From: Acidobacteriota bacterium
Lineage (GTDB): Bacteria; Acidobacteriota; Terriglobia; Versatilivoradales; Versatilivoraceae
Direction: 5' to 3'
NCBI GenBank assembly: GCA_028875575.1
Contig: JAPPDF010000045.1
Coordinates: forward strand, 1-50,436
Length of the DNA: 50,436 nucleotides
Shown: positions 1-8,088 of the stretch, in pieces
How positions within the stretch are numbered: the stretch's first letter is position 1
Layout of the letters: each line of letters begins with the position of its first letter
Made by a program: the position numbers and the translations under genes
The notes under the pieces: model-generated
What the model saw: the letters and a program-made list of their open reading frames with translations, nothing else
What the model was told of the DNA's origin: nothing
Database searches by the model: none

Positions 1-346
1 GGGAGTGAAGCCGGGAGTGCTCCTTCGGTCGGGCTCCGCCCTCCCTGCGGAGCACGCCCGCTCGTTGCCCATCGACCCCCTTGGAGATATGCTTAGCCCT
101 ACATAAAGAAGACTGCCCGTGTAAACCATGTATGCGGTTTATTGTGTAAACCATGAATGGATTGCACAGAGACAAGGGCTCCGCCCGCAGTCGAACCGGT
201 GGGGGGACGGAATCGGCGAGATTGCCACCCAGGAGATCCAGCCCGTCGTCGAGCCGGAGGGGGACAATGCGGCGTTCCGAAACCCAACAAATGCTGGTAA
301 CATGGGCGCCTTTGCGTCGATTCTTCAGCTTAACCAGGGGAATAAC
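1..346. other. upstream non-coding region with paired 12-bp repeats
   Basis: No convincing gene. The stretch leads into the symporter genes. A 12-bp direct repeat GTGTAAACCATG occurs at 119-130 and 144-155, start to start 25 bp, with an inverted GGTTTA between the copies (136-141). This could be an operator for the downstream pair, but the repeats lie about 200 bp from the chosen start. An open frame continues upstream of 347 to 128; it lacks a ribosome-binding site and has non-protein-like composition, so it is not taken as coding. Confidence 0.4.
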
Positions 347-700
347 ATGTCCCACCAGATACCGTCGGAAGACGCACCCGGCCCGACCCGGCCCGCGCGC
401 CTGAACCCGGCTCTCCAGGAGTCGCTGAAGCGCTACTGGCGCACCAACCTGAAGATCATGATGATGTTGCTGGCCGTCTGGGCGGTCGCCGGCCTGGGTT
501 GCGGGGTCCTCTTCGCCGATGCTCTCAACGCCTACAGCCTGGGGGGCTATCCCTTGGGTTTCTGGTTTGCCCAGCAGGGATCCATCATCGTCTTCGTGCT
601 CCTGATACTGATCTATTCGCTGCTGCTCAACCGGCTTGACGCCAGGCACCACGCCGAGATGGAAAGGCTGAAGCAGGGCGGTGGGGAGGAGCATCCATGA
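347..700 (+). CDS. sodium:solute symporter small subunit (DUF4212)
   Basis: Small membrane subunit of a two-part sodium/solute symporter, 117 aa. It matches the DUF4212 family: a YWRTNLKIM segment enters the first membrane helix, followed by a LFAD..N turn and then GYPLGFWFAQQGSI leading into the second helix, with a charged C-terminal tail ending in LDARHHAEMERLKQG. The ATG at 347 is chosen because AGGGGAA lies just upstream and family members begin near this point. The gene overlaps the next one by four bases (ATGA), so the two subunits should be translationally coupled. The substrate is unknown; related pairs are annotated as acetate or other small organic-acid permeases. Confidence 0.9.
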   Translation: MSHQIPSEDAPGPTRPARLNPALQESLKRYWRTNLKIMMMLLAVWAVAGLGCGVLFADALNAYSLGGYPLGFWFAQQGSIIVFVLLILIYSLLLNRLDARHHAEMERLKQGGGEEHP

Positions 701-2511
701 CCGTCAGCGGCTGGACCTTCGTTTTTGTGGGATTGAGCTTCGGCTTGTACCTGCTCATCGCCTGGCTCAGTCGGGTGCGGGACACCCAGGGTTTTTACGT
801 GGCAGGGCGGGGGGTTCCGGCGGCGGCCAACGGCATGGCCACCGCGGCCGATTGGATGAGCGCGGCTTCCTTCATCTCCATGGCCGGGCTGATCAGCTTC
901 ATGGGATACGCCGGCGGGATGTACCTGATGGGATGGACCGGCGGCTACGTGCTGCTGGCCCTCCTGCTGGCGCCCTATCTCCGCAAGTTCGGCCACTTCA
1001 CCGTCCCCGATTTCATCGGCGACCGCTACGCCTCCAATACGGCGCGCCTGGTGGCGGTGATCTCGGCGCTGTTCGTCAGCTTCACCTACGTGGCCGGGCA
1101 GATGCGCGGGGTGGGCGTGGTCTTTTCCCGCTTCCTGGAAGTGGACATCAACGTGGGCGTCGCCATCGGCATGGCCATCGTCTTCATCTACGCCACCCTT
1201 GGAGGTATGAAAGGGATCACCTGGACCCAGGTGGCCCAGTATTGGGTGTTGATCACGGCCTTCCTCATTCCCGCCATCGCCATCAGCATCCGCCTGACCG
1301 GGCATGCCTTTCCCCAGATAGGACTGGGAGCGGAGCTGCTCGAGGGCGGTTACCTGCTGGACAAGCTGGACAAGATCCATGCCGACCTCGGCTTCTCCAG
1401 CTACACGGCGGCCTTCGACGGTCCTTGGGACATGGCCAATGTCTTCCTGGTGACCCTGGCCCTGATGGCCGGCACCGCCGGTCTTCCCCACGTCATCGTG
1501 CGCTTCTACACCGTGAAGACCGTGCGGGCGGCCCGTACATCGGCCTTCTGGGCCCTGTTCTTCATTTCCCTGCTCTATCTGACGGCGCCGGCCACCGGAG
1601 CCTTCGCCCGCTATTACATGATCGACTCGCTTCAGGGCAGGACGGCCGCGCAATTGCCGGACTGGTTCCGAAGTTGGGAGAAGACCGGCCTGATCCTGTG
1701 GCTGGACGACGGCGACCGCCGGCTGCGCTACTCCGGGGGCGCGGACAACGAAATCTTCAGCTACAAGGCCGGCAGGGTGGTGGTTGGGGGTGAATCGATG
1801 TCCCTGGCTCAGATCACCCGGAGCCATCAGGAGTGGATCGCCTCAGGCGGCGCGGAGGGTCGCGACTGGCGTCCCCTGTTCCGGGAGGCCAAGCTCACCG
1901 GCCCGGACCGCGACATCATCGTGCTGGCCACTCCCGAGATGGCGGAGCTCTTCGCCTGGATTGTGGCGCTGGTGGCCGCGGGAGGACTGGCGGCAGCCCT
2001 GTCCACCGCCTCGGGGCTGCTGCTGGTCATCTCCTCGGCCGTGGCTCACGACCTCTACGCCCGGGTGATCAACCCTGCCGCCAGCGAGAAGCAACGGCTG
2101 CTGGTGGGGCGCAGCGTCATCGGGGTGGCGGTGGTGGTGGCAGGACTCTTCGGCATCTTTCCTCCCGGCTTCGTCAGCCAGGTGGTGGCCTTCGCCTTCG
2201 GCTTGGCGGCCGCCTCCTTCTTTCCGGCCATCGTCCTGGGCATCTTCCACAAACGGGTGGGGACGGTGCCGGCCGTGGCTGGGATGATCGTGGGCCTGGC
2301 CTTCACCAGCTTCTACATCGTGGCCAGCGTCTACGGAGGAATGGCCCCCTGGACCTTCGGCGTCTTCGAGAAGGGGATCAGCCCTCAGGGCATCGGAGCC
2401 ATCGGCATGGCTCTCAATTTCCTGGTGACGCTAGGACTGACGCCCTTCTGCCGGGAGCCGAGCGACGAAGTCAAGAACCTGGTGGATTCGGTGCGCGAGC
2501 CCGAGGGTTAG
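697..2511 (+). CDS. sodium:solute symporter large subunit (VC_2705/ActP-like)
   Basis: Transport subunit of the solute:sodium symporter (SSS) family, 604 aa, inner membrane. The N-terminal third has the expected helices and motifs: FYVAGRGVPAAANGMATAADWMSAASF, with the glycine- and serine-rich sodium-site region, and FGHFTVPDFIGDRY. A long hydrophilic insert (about residues 320-400) before the helix beginning ATPEMAELFAWIVAL is typical of the VC_2705 subgroup, which pairs with a DUF4212 subunit. GLPHVIVRFYTV is another family hallmark. The start overlaps the small subunit's stop. A monocarboxylate substrate such as acetate is likely from family knowledge, but specificity is not visible here. 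Confidence 0.9.
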   Translation: MTVSGWTFVFVGLSFGLYLLIAWLSRVRDTQGFYVAGRGVPAAANGMATAADWMSAASFISMAGLISFMGYAGGMYLMGWTGGYVLLALLLAPYLRKFGHFTVPDFIGDRYASNTARLVAVISALFVSFTYVAGQMRGVGVVFSRFLEVDINVGVAIGMAIVFIYATLGGMKGITWTQVAQYWVLITAFLIPAIAISIRLTGHAFPQIGLGAELLEGGYLLDKLDKIHADLGFSSYTAAFDGPWDMANVFLVTLALMAGTAGLPHVIVRFYTVKTVRAARTSAFWALFFISLLYLTAPATGAFARYYMIDSLQGRTAAQLPDWFRSWEKTGLILWLDDGDRRLRYSGGADNEIFSYKAGRVVVGGESMSLAQITRSHQEWIASGGAEGRDWRPLFREAKLTGPDRDIIVLATPEMAELFAWIVALVAAGGLAAALSTASGLLLVISSAVAHDLYARVINPAASEKQRLLVGRSVIGVAVVVAGLFGIFPPGFVSQVVAFAFGLAAASFFPAIVLGIFHKRVGTVPAVAGMIVGLAFTSFYIVASVYGGMAPWTFGVFEKGISPQGIGAIGMALNFLVTLGLTPFCREPSDEVKNLVDSVREPEG

Positions 2512-2753
2512 CCCGCCTTTCTCACCAGGTCGCTGGATTCATAATGAACGGCCATTTATTTTCAGCAACTTGTTGGTCCGAGTGGAATGCCTCGCAGTGA
2601 CACACGGTGCTGGGCGCGCCCTGGCTTGTCCTTTTCCCCTCAGCGCGCACAGGCTCCCTCGACCGTAGAAACCGCTACGCTCTTCGGTCGCGAGCACGCG
2701 CTGAGGGGAAAAGGCCTGCGCCATCATCACGCCCCCTGGTGAGAAAGGCGGGC
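2512..2753. mobile_element. MITE-like palindromic element, copy 1
   Basis: A 242-bp block bounded by exact 19-bp inverted repeats: GCCCGCCTTTCTCACCAGG at 2512-2530 and its complement at about 2735-2753. Inside is a second inverted repeat of 18 bp (CCTTTTCCCCTCAGCGCG at 2629-2646, complement at 2697-2714) whose loop holds a smaller hairpin around CGTAG/CTACG. The right-hand 131 bp (2623-2753) recurs in the opposite orientation at 50308-50436 with scattered substitutions. It has no open frame of note. Terminal repeats, internal stem and dispersed copies suggest a non-autonomous, transposase-mobilised element, although no target-site duplication is evident. It begins directly after the TAG stop of the symporter gene. 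Confidence 0.65.
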
Positions 2754-2832
2754 GAGACCCCGGCGGTGGCCATCGAGTCCGCTTCCGAGCATTGACGACC
2801 GACAGGCGCCGGGGGGTTGGGGAGGAGAACTG

Positions 2833-3018
2833 TCAGGAGTTCTTCAGGGCGGCCGCAACCAGGGAATCGAAGTTGTCCTTGATGTACTTCGGGTTGCGGG
2901 GGATCCTCGTGGACCGCGCGGCTTGGTTGGAGGGCTTCTCCGGGCTGCACTGGTGAGAATCGGTCACCAGTTCCTTGACGGTAAGTCCCCGGTTGCATTT
3001 GGGGCAAGTCACAAACAT
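2833..3018 (-). CDS. small zinc-ribbon-like protein
   Basis: A 61-residue protein of unknown function. It opens with MFVTCPKCNRGL and has a later HQC, giving a C-x2-C plus H/C arrangement consistent with a small zinc-binding ribbon. The rest is basic (STRIPRNPKYIKDNF). The start is well supported: GAAGGAG lies 8 bases before the ATG. It is cytosolic as far as can be seen, with no signal peptide or membrane segment. It stands alone between the palindromic element and the cupin gene, on the same strand as the latter. The family could not be named. Confidence 0.6.
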   Translation of the reverse strand: MFVTCPKCNRGLTVKELVTDSHQCSPEKPSNQAARSTRIPRNPKYIKDNFDSLVAAALKNS

Positions 3019-3331
3019 TCAATACGCTCCTTCAATCGATCACATCATGCCGGCAGGCGCCAGAGCTTGTCCCGTTTCAACCGGGGACAGTGACGTGCCT
3101 CCTACCAAGATGTCTTTTCCGTGCGGAAAGTTGCATCGTCTCAGGATGAATCCTGATGGGAGGAACGGCTGCCTGGTGGGGAAGCGTTAAGGATCCTGCC
3201 GGGAGGGTCTCTCTAAAAACTCCTGCTCGTCGTCGGTGGGAAAACCGAATTGCAACCAGACCGAGTCGATCGCCACATCACTTCGGCGATGCACCGCCCC
3301 GGTCCAATTTTGAGCCGGCGGTGCGAGGGGA
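3019..3331. other. non-coding stretch between small genes
   Basis: No gene seen. The stretch contains a short palindrome TCAGGAT-GA-ATCCTGA at 3141-3156 and a G/C-rich segment around 3070-3110 that resembles decayed repeat sequence. It serves as the leader of the minus-strand zinc-ribbon gene, whose SD lies at its left edge. Confidence 0.35.
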
Positions 3332-3817
3332 TCAAGGGCTCTTGGTCTTCCCCTGGGCCGACAGCAGCTTCTTCAGACCTTCTCCCGTCGGCACGTTGAT
3401 GAACAGTATACCCAAAATCTCCTCGCTGGTGTTACGAATTTCGTGCTCGGCTCCGGGAGGGACATAGAGCACGTCCTCCCTCGCCACCGGATGGTTGCGG
3501 CCGTCAATGCGAGCCTGGCCACTTCCCCGGGTCACCACCAGGATCTCTTCGGCATCGGGGTGGATGTGGAGTTCGGCCACATGACGCCCCCCGGGCGGGA
3601 TCATCATGTGGTGGACGAACTGGGTCGTCTGCAGGCATGTTCGCTCCTCCGGCGCCTCGGTTTCATAAAGCCTTCGTACCGGGGCCGGAATTTCCGCCCG
3701 GTTGCGCCGGCTTCCGTCGCTCTGAGCGACGCTGAACTCGATAACCCGATGGGGGTTGTTGAAAAGCAGGCTTTGAATCCCGCTGTAAGCTTGAGTCTTC
3801 CAATTGGCCAGCGTCAT
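3332..3817 (-). CDS. cupin-domain protein
   Basis: A 161-residue single-domain cupin, probably metal-binding and cytosolic. Cupin motif 1 is visible at about residues 75-100 (GRHVAELHIHPDAEEILVV then G), providing the H-x-H and Glu ligands. Motif 2 is PPGAEHEIRNTSEE at about 119-132, providing the last His. The N-terminal part (residues 1-60) has no recognisable domain. Such proteins range from small-molecule dioxygenases and isomerases to sensory domains, and nothing nearby fixes the substrate. The start is the first Met after a weak GAGGA-like site. It is divergent from chrA. Confidence 0.8.
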   Translation of the reverse strand: MTLANWKTQAYSGIQSLLFNNPHRVIEFSVAQSDGSRRNRAEIPAPVRRLYETEAPEERTCLQTTQFVHHMMIPPGGRHVAELHIHPDAEEILVVTRGSGQARIDGRNHPVAREDVLYVPPGAEHEIRNTSEEILGILFINVPTGEGLKKLLSAQGKTKSP

Positions 3818-3999
3818 TTTCGTGTCCTCGTCGGTTCCGGTCTCTGTCCCGGAAATTCCGAACCCCCGGAACCACCGGGTCCGGCGGCATCATAGTCGAG
3901 TCCGATCGACGGACCCAACTCTTTTCCCCATCCCGCTTCCGGGGCCGGATCTGTGTTAGCATCCTCTCCGACCCTTGTCGGACCCACTCCCTGTAAGCC

Positions 4000-5202
4000 A
4001 TGACCCCAAGCCCAAGCGCCCTCGCCCGCCTCAAGGAGCTGGCCCTGGTTTTCCTGAAGCTGGGAGTCCTGGGCTTCGGGGGGCCGGCGGCCCACATCGC
4101 CATGATGGAAGAGGAGGTGGTGGCGCGGCGCGGCTGGCTGACGCGCCAGCGCTTCCTGGATCTGTTGGGCGCCACCAACCTGATCCCCGGTCCCAACTCA
4201 ACCGAGATGGCCATCCATCTCGGCTATGTCAGAGCCGGTTGGAGCGGCCTGGCGGTTGCGGGGATCTGCTTCATTTTGCCTGCTGTAGGCTTGACGGCCG
4301 GCCTGGCCTGGATATACGTCCATTTTGGCCAACTTCCCCAGGTCGCACCCTGGCTGTTGGGGATCAAGCCGGCCGTGGTGGCCATCATCGCGGTTTCCGT
4401 CTGGCGGCTGGGGAAGAAGGCCTGCAAGACCTGGTCGCTCGGGGTCATCGGCGCCGCCGTTCTGGCAGCTTCCCTGCTGCAGGTCAACGAGGTGGCCGCC
4501 CTGCTGCTGGGGGGCGTGGCCGGCATGCTCTGGTTGCGGGTGCCCCAGGCGTTTCGATCACGACGGGGAAAGATTGTTCCGGTGGTCGCGGGAGCCTGGT
4601 TGGGACAATGGGGGAGCAAGAACGTCGGGGTGTTGCTGGCCGCCGCGGGTGCAGGCGGGGCGGGAGCAGCCTCGGCCTCGTTGTGGAAGCTGGGCCTCTT
4701 CTTCCTGAAGGTCGGCGCCGTCCTCTACGGAAGCGGTTACGTGCTGGTTGCGTTTCTGCAGGGCGGCCTGGTCCACGAATATGGCTGGCTGACTCAGCAG
4801 GAGCTGCTGGACGCCATTGCCATCGGTCAGTTCACCCCTGGACCCGTTTTATCCACCGCAACCTTCATCGGCTACATGATCGCCGGAGCCGGTGGGGCGG
4901 CGGTGGCGACCACTGCCATTTTCGCTCCCTCCTTCCTCTTTGTCGCCCTGGTCAATCCCTGGATTCCCCGCCTGCGCAATTCACCCTGGACGGCTGCCTT
5001 TCTGGACGCGGTCAACGTCAGCGCCGTGGCGCTGATGGCGGCCGTGACCGTGAAGCTGGGCCAGGCCACTCTCACCGCCTGGCCGGTCTGGCTGATCGCC
5101 GTGGCGGCCACCCTGATCGGTCTCCGCTGGAAAGTGAACCTGGCCTGGGTCGTGGTCGGGGGCGGCGTGCTGGGATGGCTGCTGTCGCTGGTTGCGACCT
5201 GA
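4000..5202 (+). CDS. chrA: ChrA-type chromate efflux transporter (long form)
   Basis: Inner-membrane transporter of the CHR family, 400 aa, with the duplicated (bidomain) arrangement. The first half shows the family signature FLKLGVLGFGGPAAHIAMMEEE, then RGWLTRQRFLDLLG and NLIPGPNSTEMAIHLGY. The second half repeats it as FLKVGAVLYGSGYVLVAFLQ, then YGWLTQQELLDAIAIGQFTPGPVLSTATFIGY. Characterised members expel chromate using the membrane potential; others move sulfate or are uncharacterised, so the substrate is inferred. There is no ChrB-type regulator or other resistance gene beside it. The ATG at 4000 gives a normal N-terminus. It is transcribed away from the cupin gene. Confidence 0.88.
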   Translation: MTPSPSALARLKELALVFLKLGVLGFGGPAAHIAMMEEEVVARRGWLTRQRFLDLLGATNLIPGPNSTEMAIHLGYVRAGWSGLAVAGICFILPAVGLTAGLAWIYVHFGQLPQVAPWLLGIKPAVVAIIAVSVWRLGKKACKTWSLGVIGAAVLAASLLQVNEVAALLLGGVAGMLWLRVPQAFRSRRGKIVPVVAGAWLGQWGSKNVGVLLAAAGAGGAGAASASLWKLGLFFLKVGAVLYGSGYVLVAFLQGGLVHEYGWLTQQELLDAIAIGQFTPGPVLSTATFIGYMIAGAGGAAVATTAIFAPSFLFVALVNPWIPRLRNSPWTAAFLDAVNVSAVALMAAVTVKLGQATLTAWPVWLIAVAATLIGLRWKVNLAWVVVGGGVLGWLLSLVAT

Positions 5203-5257
5203 CCGGCGGCCTTGCGGCCGATGTTTCCTCCCCTTCCCGGTCCCGCTCACATAACCG

Positions 5258-5286
5258 TTGACAGAATATTTAGCCTTATCTAAACT
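5258..5286 (+). promoter_or_regulatory. sigma70-like promoter upstream of the outer-membrane receptor gene
   Basis: A perfect -35 hexamer TTGACA at 5258-5263 is followed by exactly 17 bp and TAAACT at 5281-5286 (4 of 6 matches to the -10 consensus). The flanks are AT-rich in an otherwise GC-rich window. It lies about 95 bp upstream of the receptor start and downstream of the chrA stop, on the correct strand. Confidence 0.65.
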
Positions 5287-5378
5287 TTATTTTAAGCTTG
5301 CAAAAGCTTGGATGAACAGGCGGGCGAGCATGCTTCCGAGGAAGAGATTGGGCCCGATGGCTCCAGGAGGACAGGGGG

Positions 5379-7886
5379 ATGCGGCGGAGTGTCCCAGGCA
5401 GGCGTTTCACCGGCAATTCCCGGCAATCCTCGAGCCGGGAAAATCTCCTGCCACCCGCCATGGCATTGGCGGGAATCCAGGCGATGGTCTATTCAATCCT
5501 TTCTGGAATCCTGCTGATTCTCACCGTCCCCTGGCAGGCCAGGGCTCAGGCAACCGCGCAACTGAGCGGAACGGTGGTCGATCCGCTGGGAGCCCCCGTC
5601 TCCGGCGCCAATGTCCGTTTGACCAATTTCCTGACCGGTTTCGAGCGCCAAACCACCACACGTTCCGGTGGCTCCTTCCAGATCGTCAACGTTCCCTTCC
5701 AGACCTATGAGCTGCAGGTAAGCCATTCCGGCTTCGCCACCCACACCCAGGCCGTTCAACTTCGCTCCAACGTCCCCGTCCTCATCCCGGTCCAGCTCTC
5801 GCTGGCGACTCAACAAGAGGCCATTGACGTCTCCCTGGTGGAGCGAATCACGCTGATCGATACCGAGGCCACCGGGACCCGCACCGAGCTCAACCGCGCG
5901 GCCATCGAGCAAATGCCCGTCCAGGCCGGGGCCCGAGGACTGGAGGGAATCCTGCTCAACTTCCCCGGGTTCGCCGCCAATGCCAACGGAGCCGTTCATC
6001 CCCGGGGAGCCCACAATCAGATGACCTATGTGGTCGACGGCATGCCCATCAGCGATCAATTCACCGGCTCGTTCGCGACCTCCATCGATCCATCCATGGT
6101 GCAATCCCTCGAGCTTTACACCGGGGACATTCCGCCGGACTACGGCAGCAAGGTTTCGGGGGTGGCCAACATCACTACCCATTCGGGCTTCGATGGGGGA
6201 GGCGATTTCTTCGGGATGCTCGAGCTCGGCGCCGCCCAGTTCGACACCGGATCGGCCATCCTGCAGCTGGGCGGGGCCGGGGAAAAGCTGGGTTACTTCG
6301 GCTCGGTGTCGGCCGTGAAGAGCAATCGTTTCCTCGACAGCCCCTCGCTCGACAACCTCCACAACGGCGGCAACGCCGAGCGCGGCTTCCTGCGGCTGGA
6401 CTACCACGCCACCCCCAAGGACAGTCTTCGGGTGAGCCTGCTGGCCGGGCGCTCGTCCTTCCAGTTGGCCAACCTGAGGTCCCAGCACCTGAACGGCCAG
6501 CAACAGAGGCGCCACTTGCGCGACGCGGCGGTTTCGCTGGGCTGGGTCCGCCTGATCTCTCCCTCGACCACCTTCGATTCCACCACCTCCTACCGAACCA
6601 CGGTGGCCCAACTCTTCCCCAGCCCGGGAGACACTCCGGTGACGGCCTCGCTGGCCCGGCACCTGTCGACCTTCTCCACCTTCAACCGCTTCAACCTCCT
6701 GCGCGGCCGGCACCATTGGAAGATCGGCTTCGACTACCAGTATTTTCCGGTCAGCGAGAACTTCTTTTTCGCAATTACCGACTCCGGCTTCAACCCTCCT
6801 GTGTCGCGGGACTTCAATCCCAACCTGGCTCCCTTCGACCTCACCCGAGGCGGGCGTTGGTTCCGCTTTACCGACAGGGGGGCCGGCCAACTGCAGACCG
6901 TCTTTCTGCAGGACCGCATCAAGCTGGGCCGGTTCCAGCTCAACCTGGGCGGTCGCTACGATCGCTACCGATTCCTGACGGTTGGATCTCAATTCCAGCC
7001 CCGCCTGGGTGTGGCCTACCATCTCAGAGAGACCGGAACCGTGCTGCGGGCCTCCTACAACCGGAACTACCAGACTCCGCCTAACGAAAACCTGCTGCTG
7101 TCCAACTCGGTTGCGTCCGGACGCTTGGCCCCTCCGGATGTGAGGCGCGACCTCAGCGGCGGGGTCATCCTGATCGGTCCCCAGCGCCAGAACGTCTACG
7201 AGGTGGGGCTGCAGCAGAGGTTGGCCGACCGGGCCAGTCTGAACGCCGTGTTTTTTCACAAGGATTCCCGCGATCTGCAGGACAATGACAACTTCCTCAA
7301 TACCGGAATCATCTTCCCCACCTCGCTGGCCCGCTCCAACGTCAACGGATTCGAGACCCGGCTCACCCTCCCGGAAATTCACCGGTTCGGCGGCTCGGTC
7401 AGCACCACCCACTATCACGTGGTTGTCACCCCGCCCTTTACCGGCGGCCTCTTCCTGGGCAGTGCCACGCTGGACCTCTTGAGCGAAGGGCCCTTCGTGA
7501 TCGACCACGACCAGAAACTGGCGGTCAGCGGCCTGCTCACCTACCGCCCGCGCCGGAACTGGTGGACGAGCTGGCAGGTTCGCTACGACAGTGGTCTGGT
7601 GCCCAATCCCTCCGACCCGGCCCAGGTGGCCCGGGACCCGGACTACTTCGATCAATTGCCCCTGGTCAACCTGACCTCGGACCCGCCTCGGGTCAAGGCC
7701 AGGACTATCCTGGATGCTACCGTCGGCTACCGGCATATTCGCGGCGACCGCCGCGTCTGGGACCTGGTTTTCCAGGCGGCCAACCTGACCAATCGCACGG
7801 CGCTCTACAACTTCCAATCCGTCTTTGTAGGGACCCGCGTGGTACAGCCCCGCACCTTGAGCGCCAAGGTCCGCTGGTACTGGTAA
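5379..7886 (+). CDS. TonB-dependent-receptor-like outer-membrane protein with carboxypeptidase-regulatory-like domain
   Basis: Outer-membrane receptor-type protein, 835 aa, probably for uptake of an organic ligand. A hydrophobic segment ending PWQARA-QATAQ (to about residue 56) looks like a Sec signal. A carboxypeptidase-regulatory-like beta-sandwich follows (LSGTVVDPLGAPVSGANVRL to about residue 140). Then comes a plug domain with YVVDGMPISDQFTG and SLELYTGDIPPDYGSK, and a beta-barrel ending in the aromatic VRWYW expected for barrel assembly. The start at 5379 has AGGAGG 8 bases upstream; a later Met at 5460 would give a more standard signal peptide. The protein is shorter than the 1000-residue Oar-like receptors common in Acidobacteriota. 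The ligand is unknown. No TonB/ExbB genes are nearby. Confidence 0.85.
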   Translation: MRRSVPGRRFTGNSRQSSSRENLLPPAMALAGIQAMVYSILSGILLILTVPWQARAQATAQLSGTVVDPLGAPVSGANVRLTNFLTGFERQTTTRSGGSFQIVNVPFQTYELQVSHSGFATHTQAVQLRSNVPVLIPVQLSLATQQEAIDVSLVERITLIDTEATGTRTELNRAAIEQMPVQAGARGLEGILLNFPGFAANANGAVHPRGAHNQMTYVVDGMPISDQFTGSFATSIDPSMVQSLELYTGDIPPDYGSKVSGVANITTHSGFDGGGDFFGMLELGAAQFDTGSAILQLGGAGEKLGYFGSVSAVKSNRFLDSPSLDNLHNGGNAERGFLRLDYHATPKDSLRVSLLAGRSSFQLANLRSQHLNGQQQRRHLRDAAVSLGWVRLISPSTTFDSTTSYRTTVAQLFPSPGDTPVTASLARHLSTFSTFNRFNLLRGRHHWKIGFDYQYFPVSENFFFAITDSGFNPPVSRDFNPNLAPFDLTRGGRWFRFTDRGAGQLQTVFLQDRIKLGRFQLNLGGRYDRYRFLTVGSQFQPRLGVAYHLRETGTVLRASYNRNYQTPPNENLLLSNSVASGRLAPPDVRRDLSGGVILIGPQRQNVYEVGLQQRLADRASLNAVFFHKDSRDLQDNDNFLNTGIIFPTSLARSNVNGFETRLTLPEIHRFGGSVSTTHYHVVVTPPFTGGLFLGSATLDLLSEGPFVIDHDQKLAVSGLLTYRPRRNWWTSWQVRYDSGLVPNPSDPAQVARDPDYFDQLPLVNLTSDPPRVKARTILDATVGYRHIRGDRRVWDLVFQAANLTNRTALYNFQSVFVGTRVVQPRTLSAKVRWYW

Positions 7887-7904
7887 CACCGACACGACAG
7901 CTCC

Positions 7905-7976
7905 GGGGAGGTTGTTGAATCAAAGCGATTCGACAGAGGCTGATCGAAGTTATTCCAGTAATTCAACAACGTCCCC
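7905..7976. repeat. 16-bp inverted repeat between receptor and propeller genes
   Basis: Arms at 7905-7920 (GGGGAGGTTGTTGAAT) and 7961-7976 (complement with one mismatch) enclose 40 nt. The core arm GTTGTTGAAT / ATTCAACAAC is perfect. There is no T-run after it, so it is not a classic terminator. It may be an mRNA stem-loop or the remains of a small mobile element. Confidence 0.45.
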
Positions 7977-8013
7977 TATTCACTACCTGCGGAATTTTGC
8001 AAAGGGCTCCATA

Positions 8014-8019
8014 TATAAT
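8014..8019 (+). promoter_or_regulatory. possible -10 box of the propeller gene
   Basis: A perfect TATAAT inside ATATATAATGG, 70 bp upstream of the chosen start at 8089. No good -35 hexamer is present at 16-18 bp. The call rests on the -10 match and its position only. Confidence 0.3.
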
Positions 8020-8088
8020 GGTCTCCGTCCTATTTCCGGCGGCTCCGCGGACATGCGGGCCGCCCCTCCTCAGAAGGGAGCCCCGCTC

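Noticed and set aside
5493-7895. 800-codon open frame antisense to the outer-membrane receptor gene
   Set aside because: It mirrors the GC-rich third-position pattern of the sense gene, has Gly/Val/Gln-rich low-information composition and no start support. The sense frame has clear domains.
7912-8088. N-terminal extension of the propeller protein
   Set aside because: The extra 59 residues are Ser/Asn-rich, contain the inverted repeat and promoter-like TATAAT, and lack an SD, while the ATG at 8089 has a good one.
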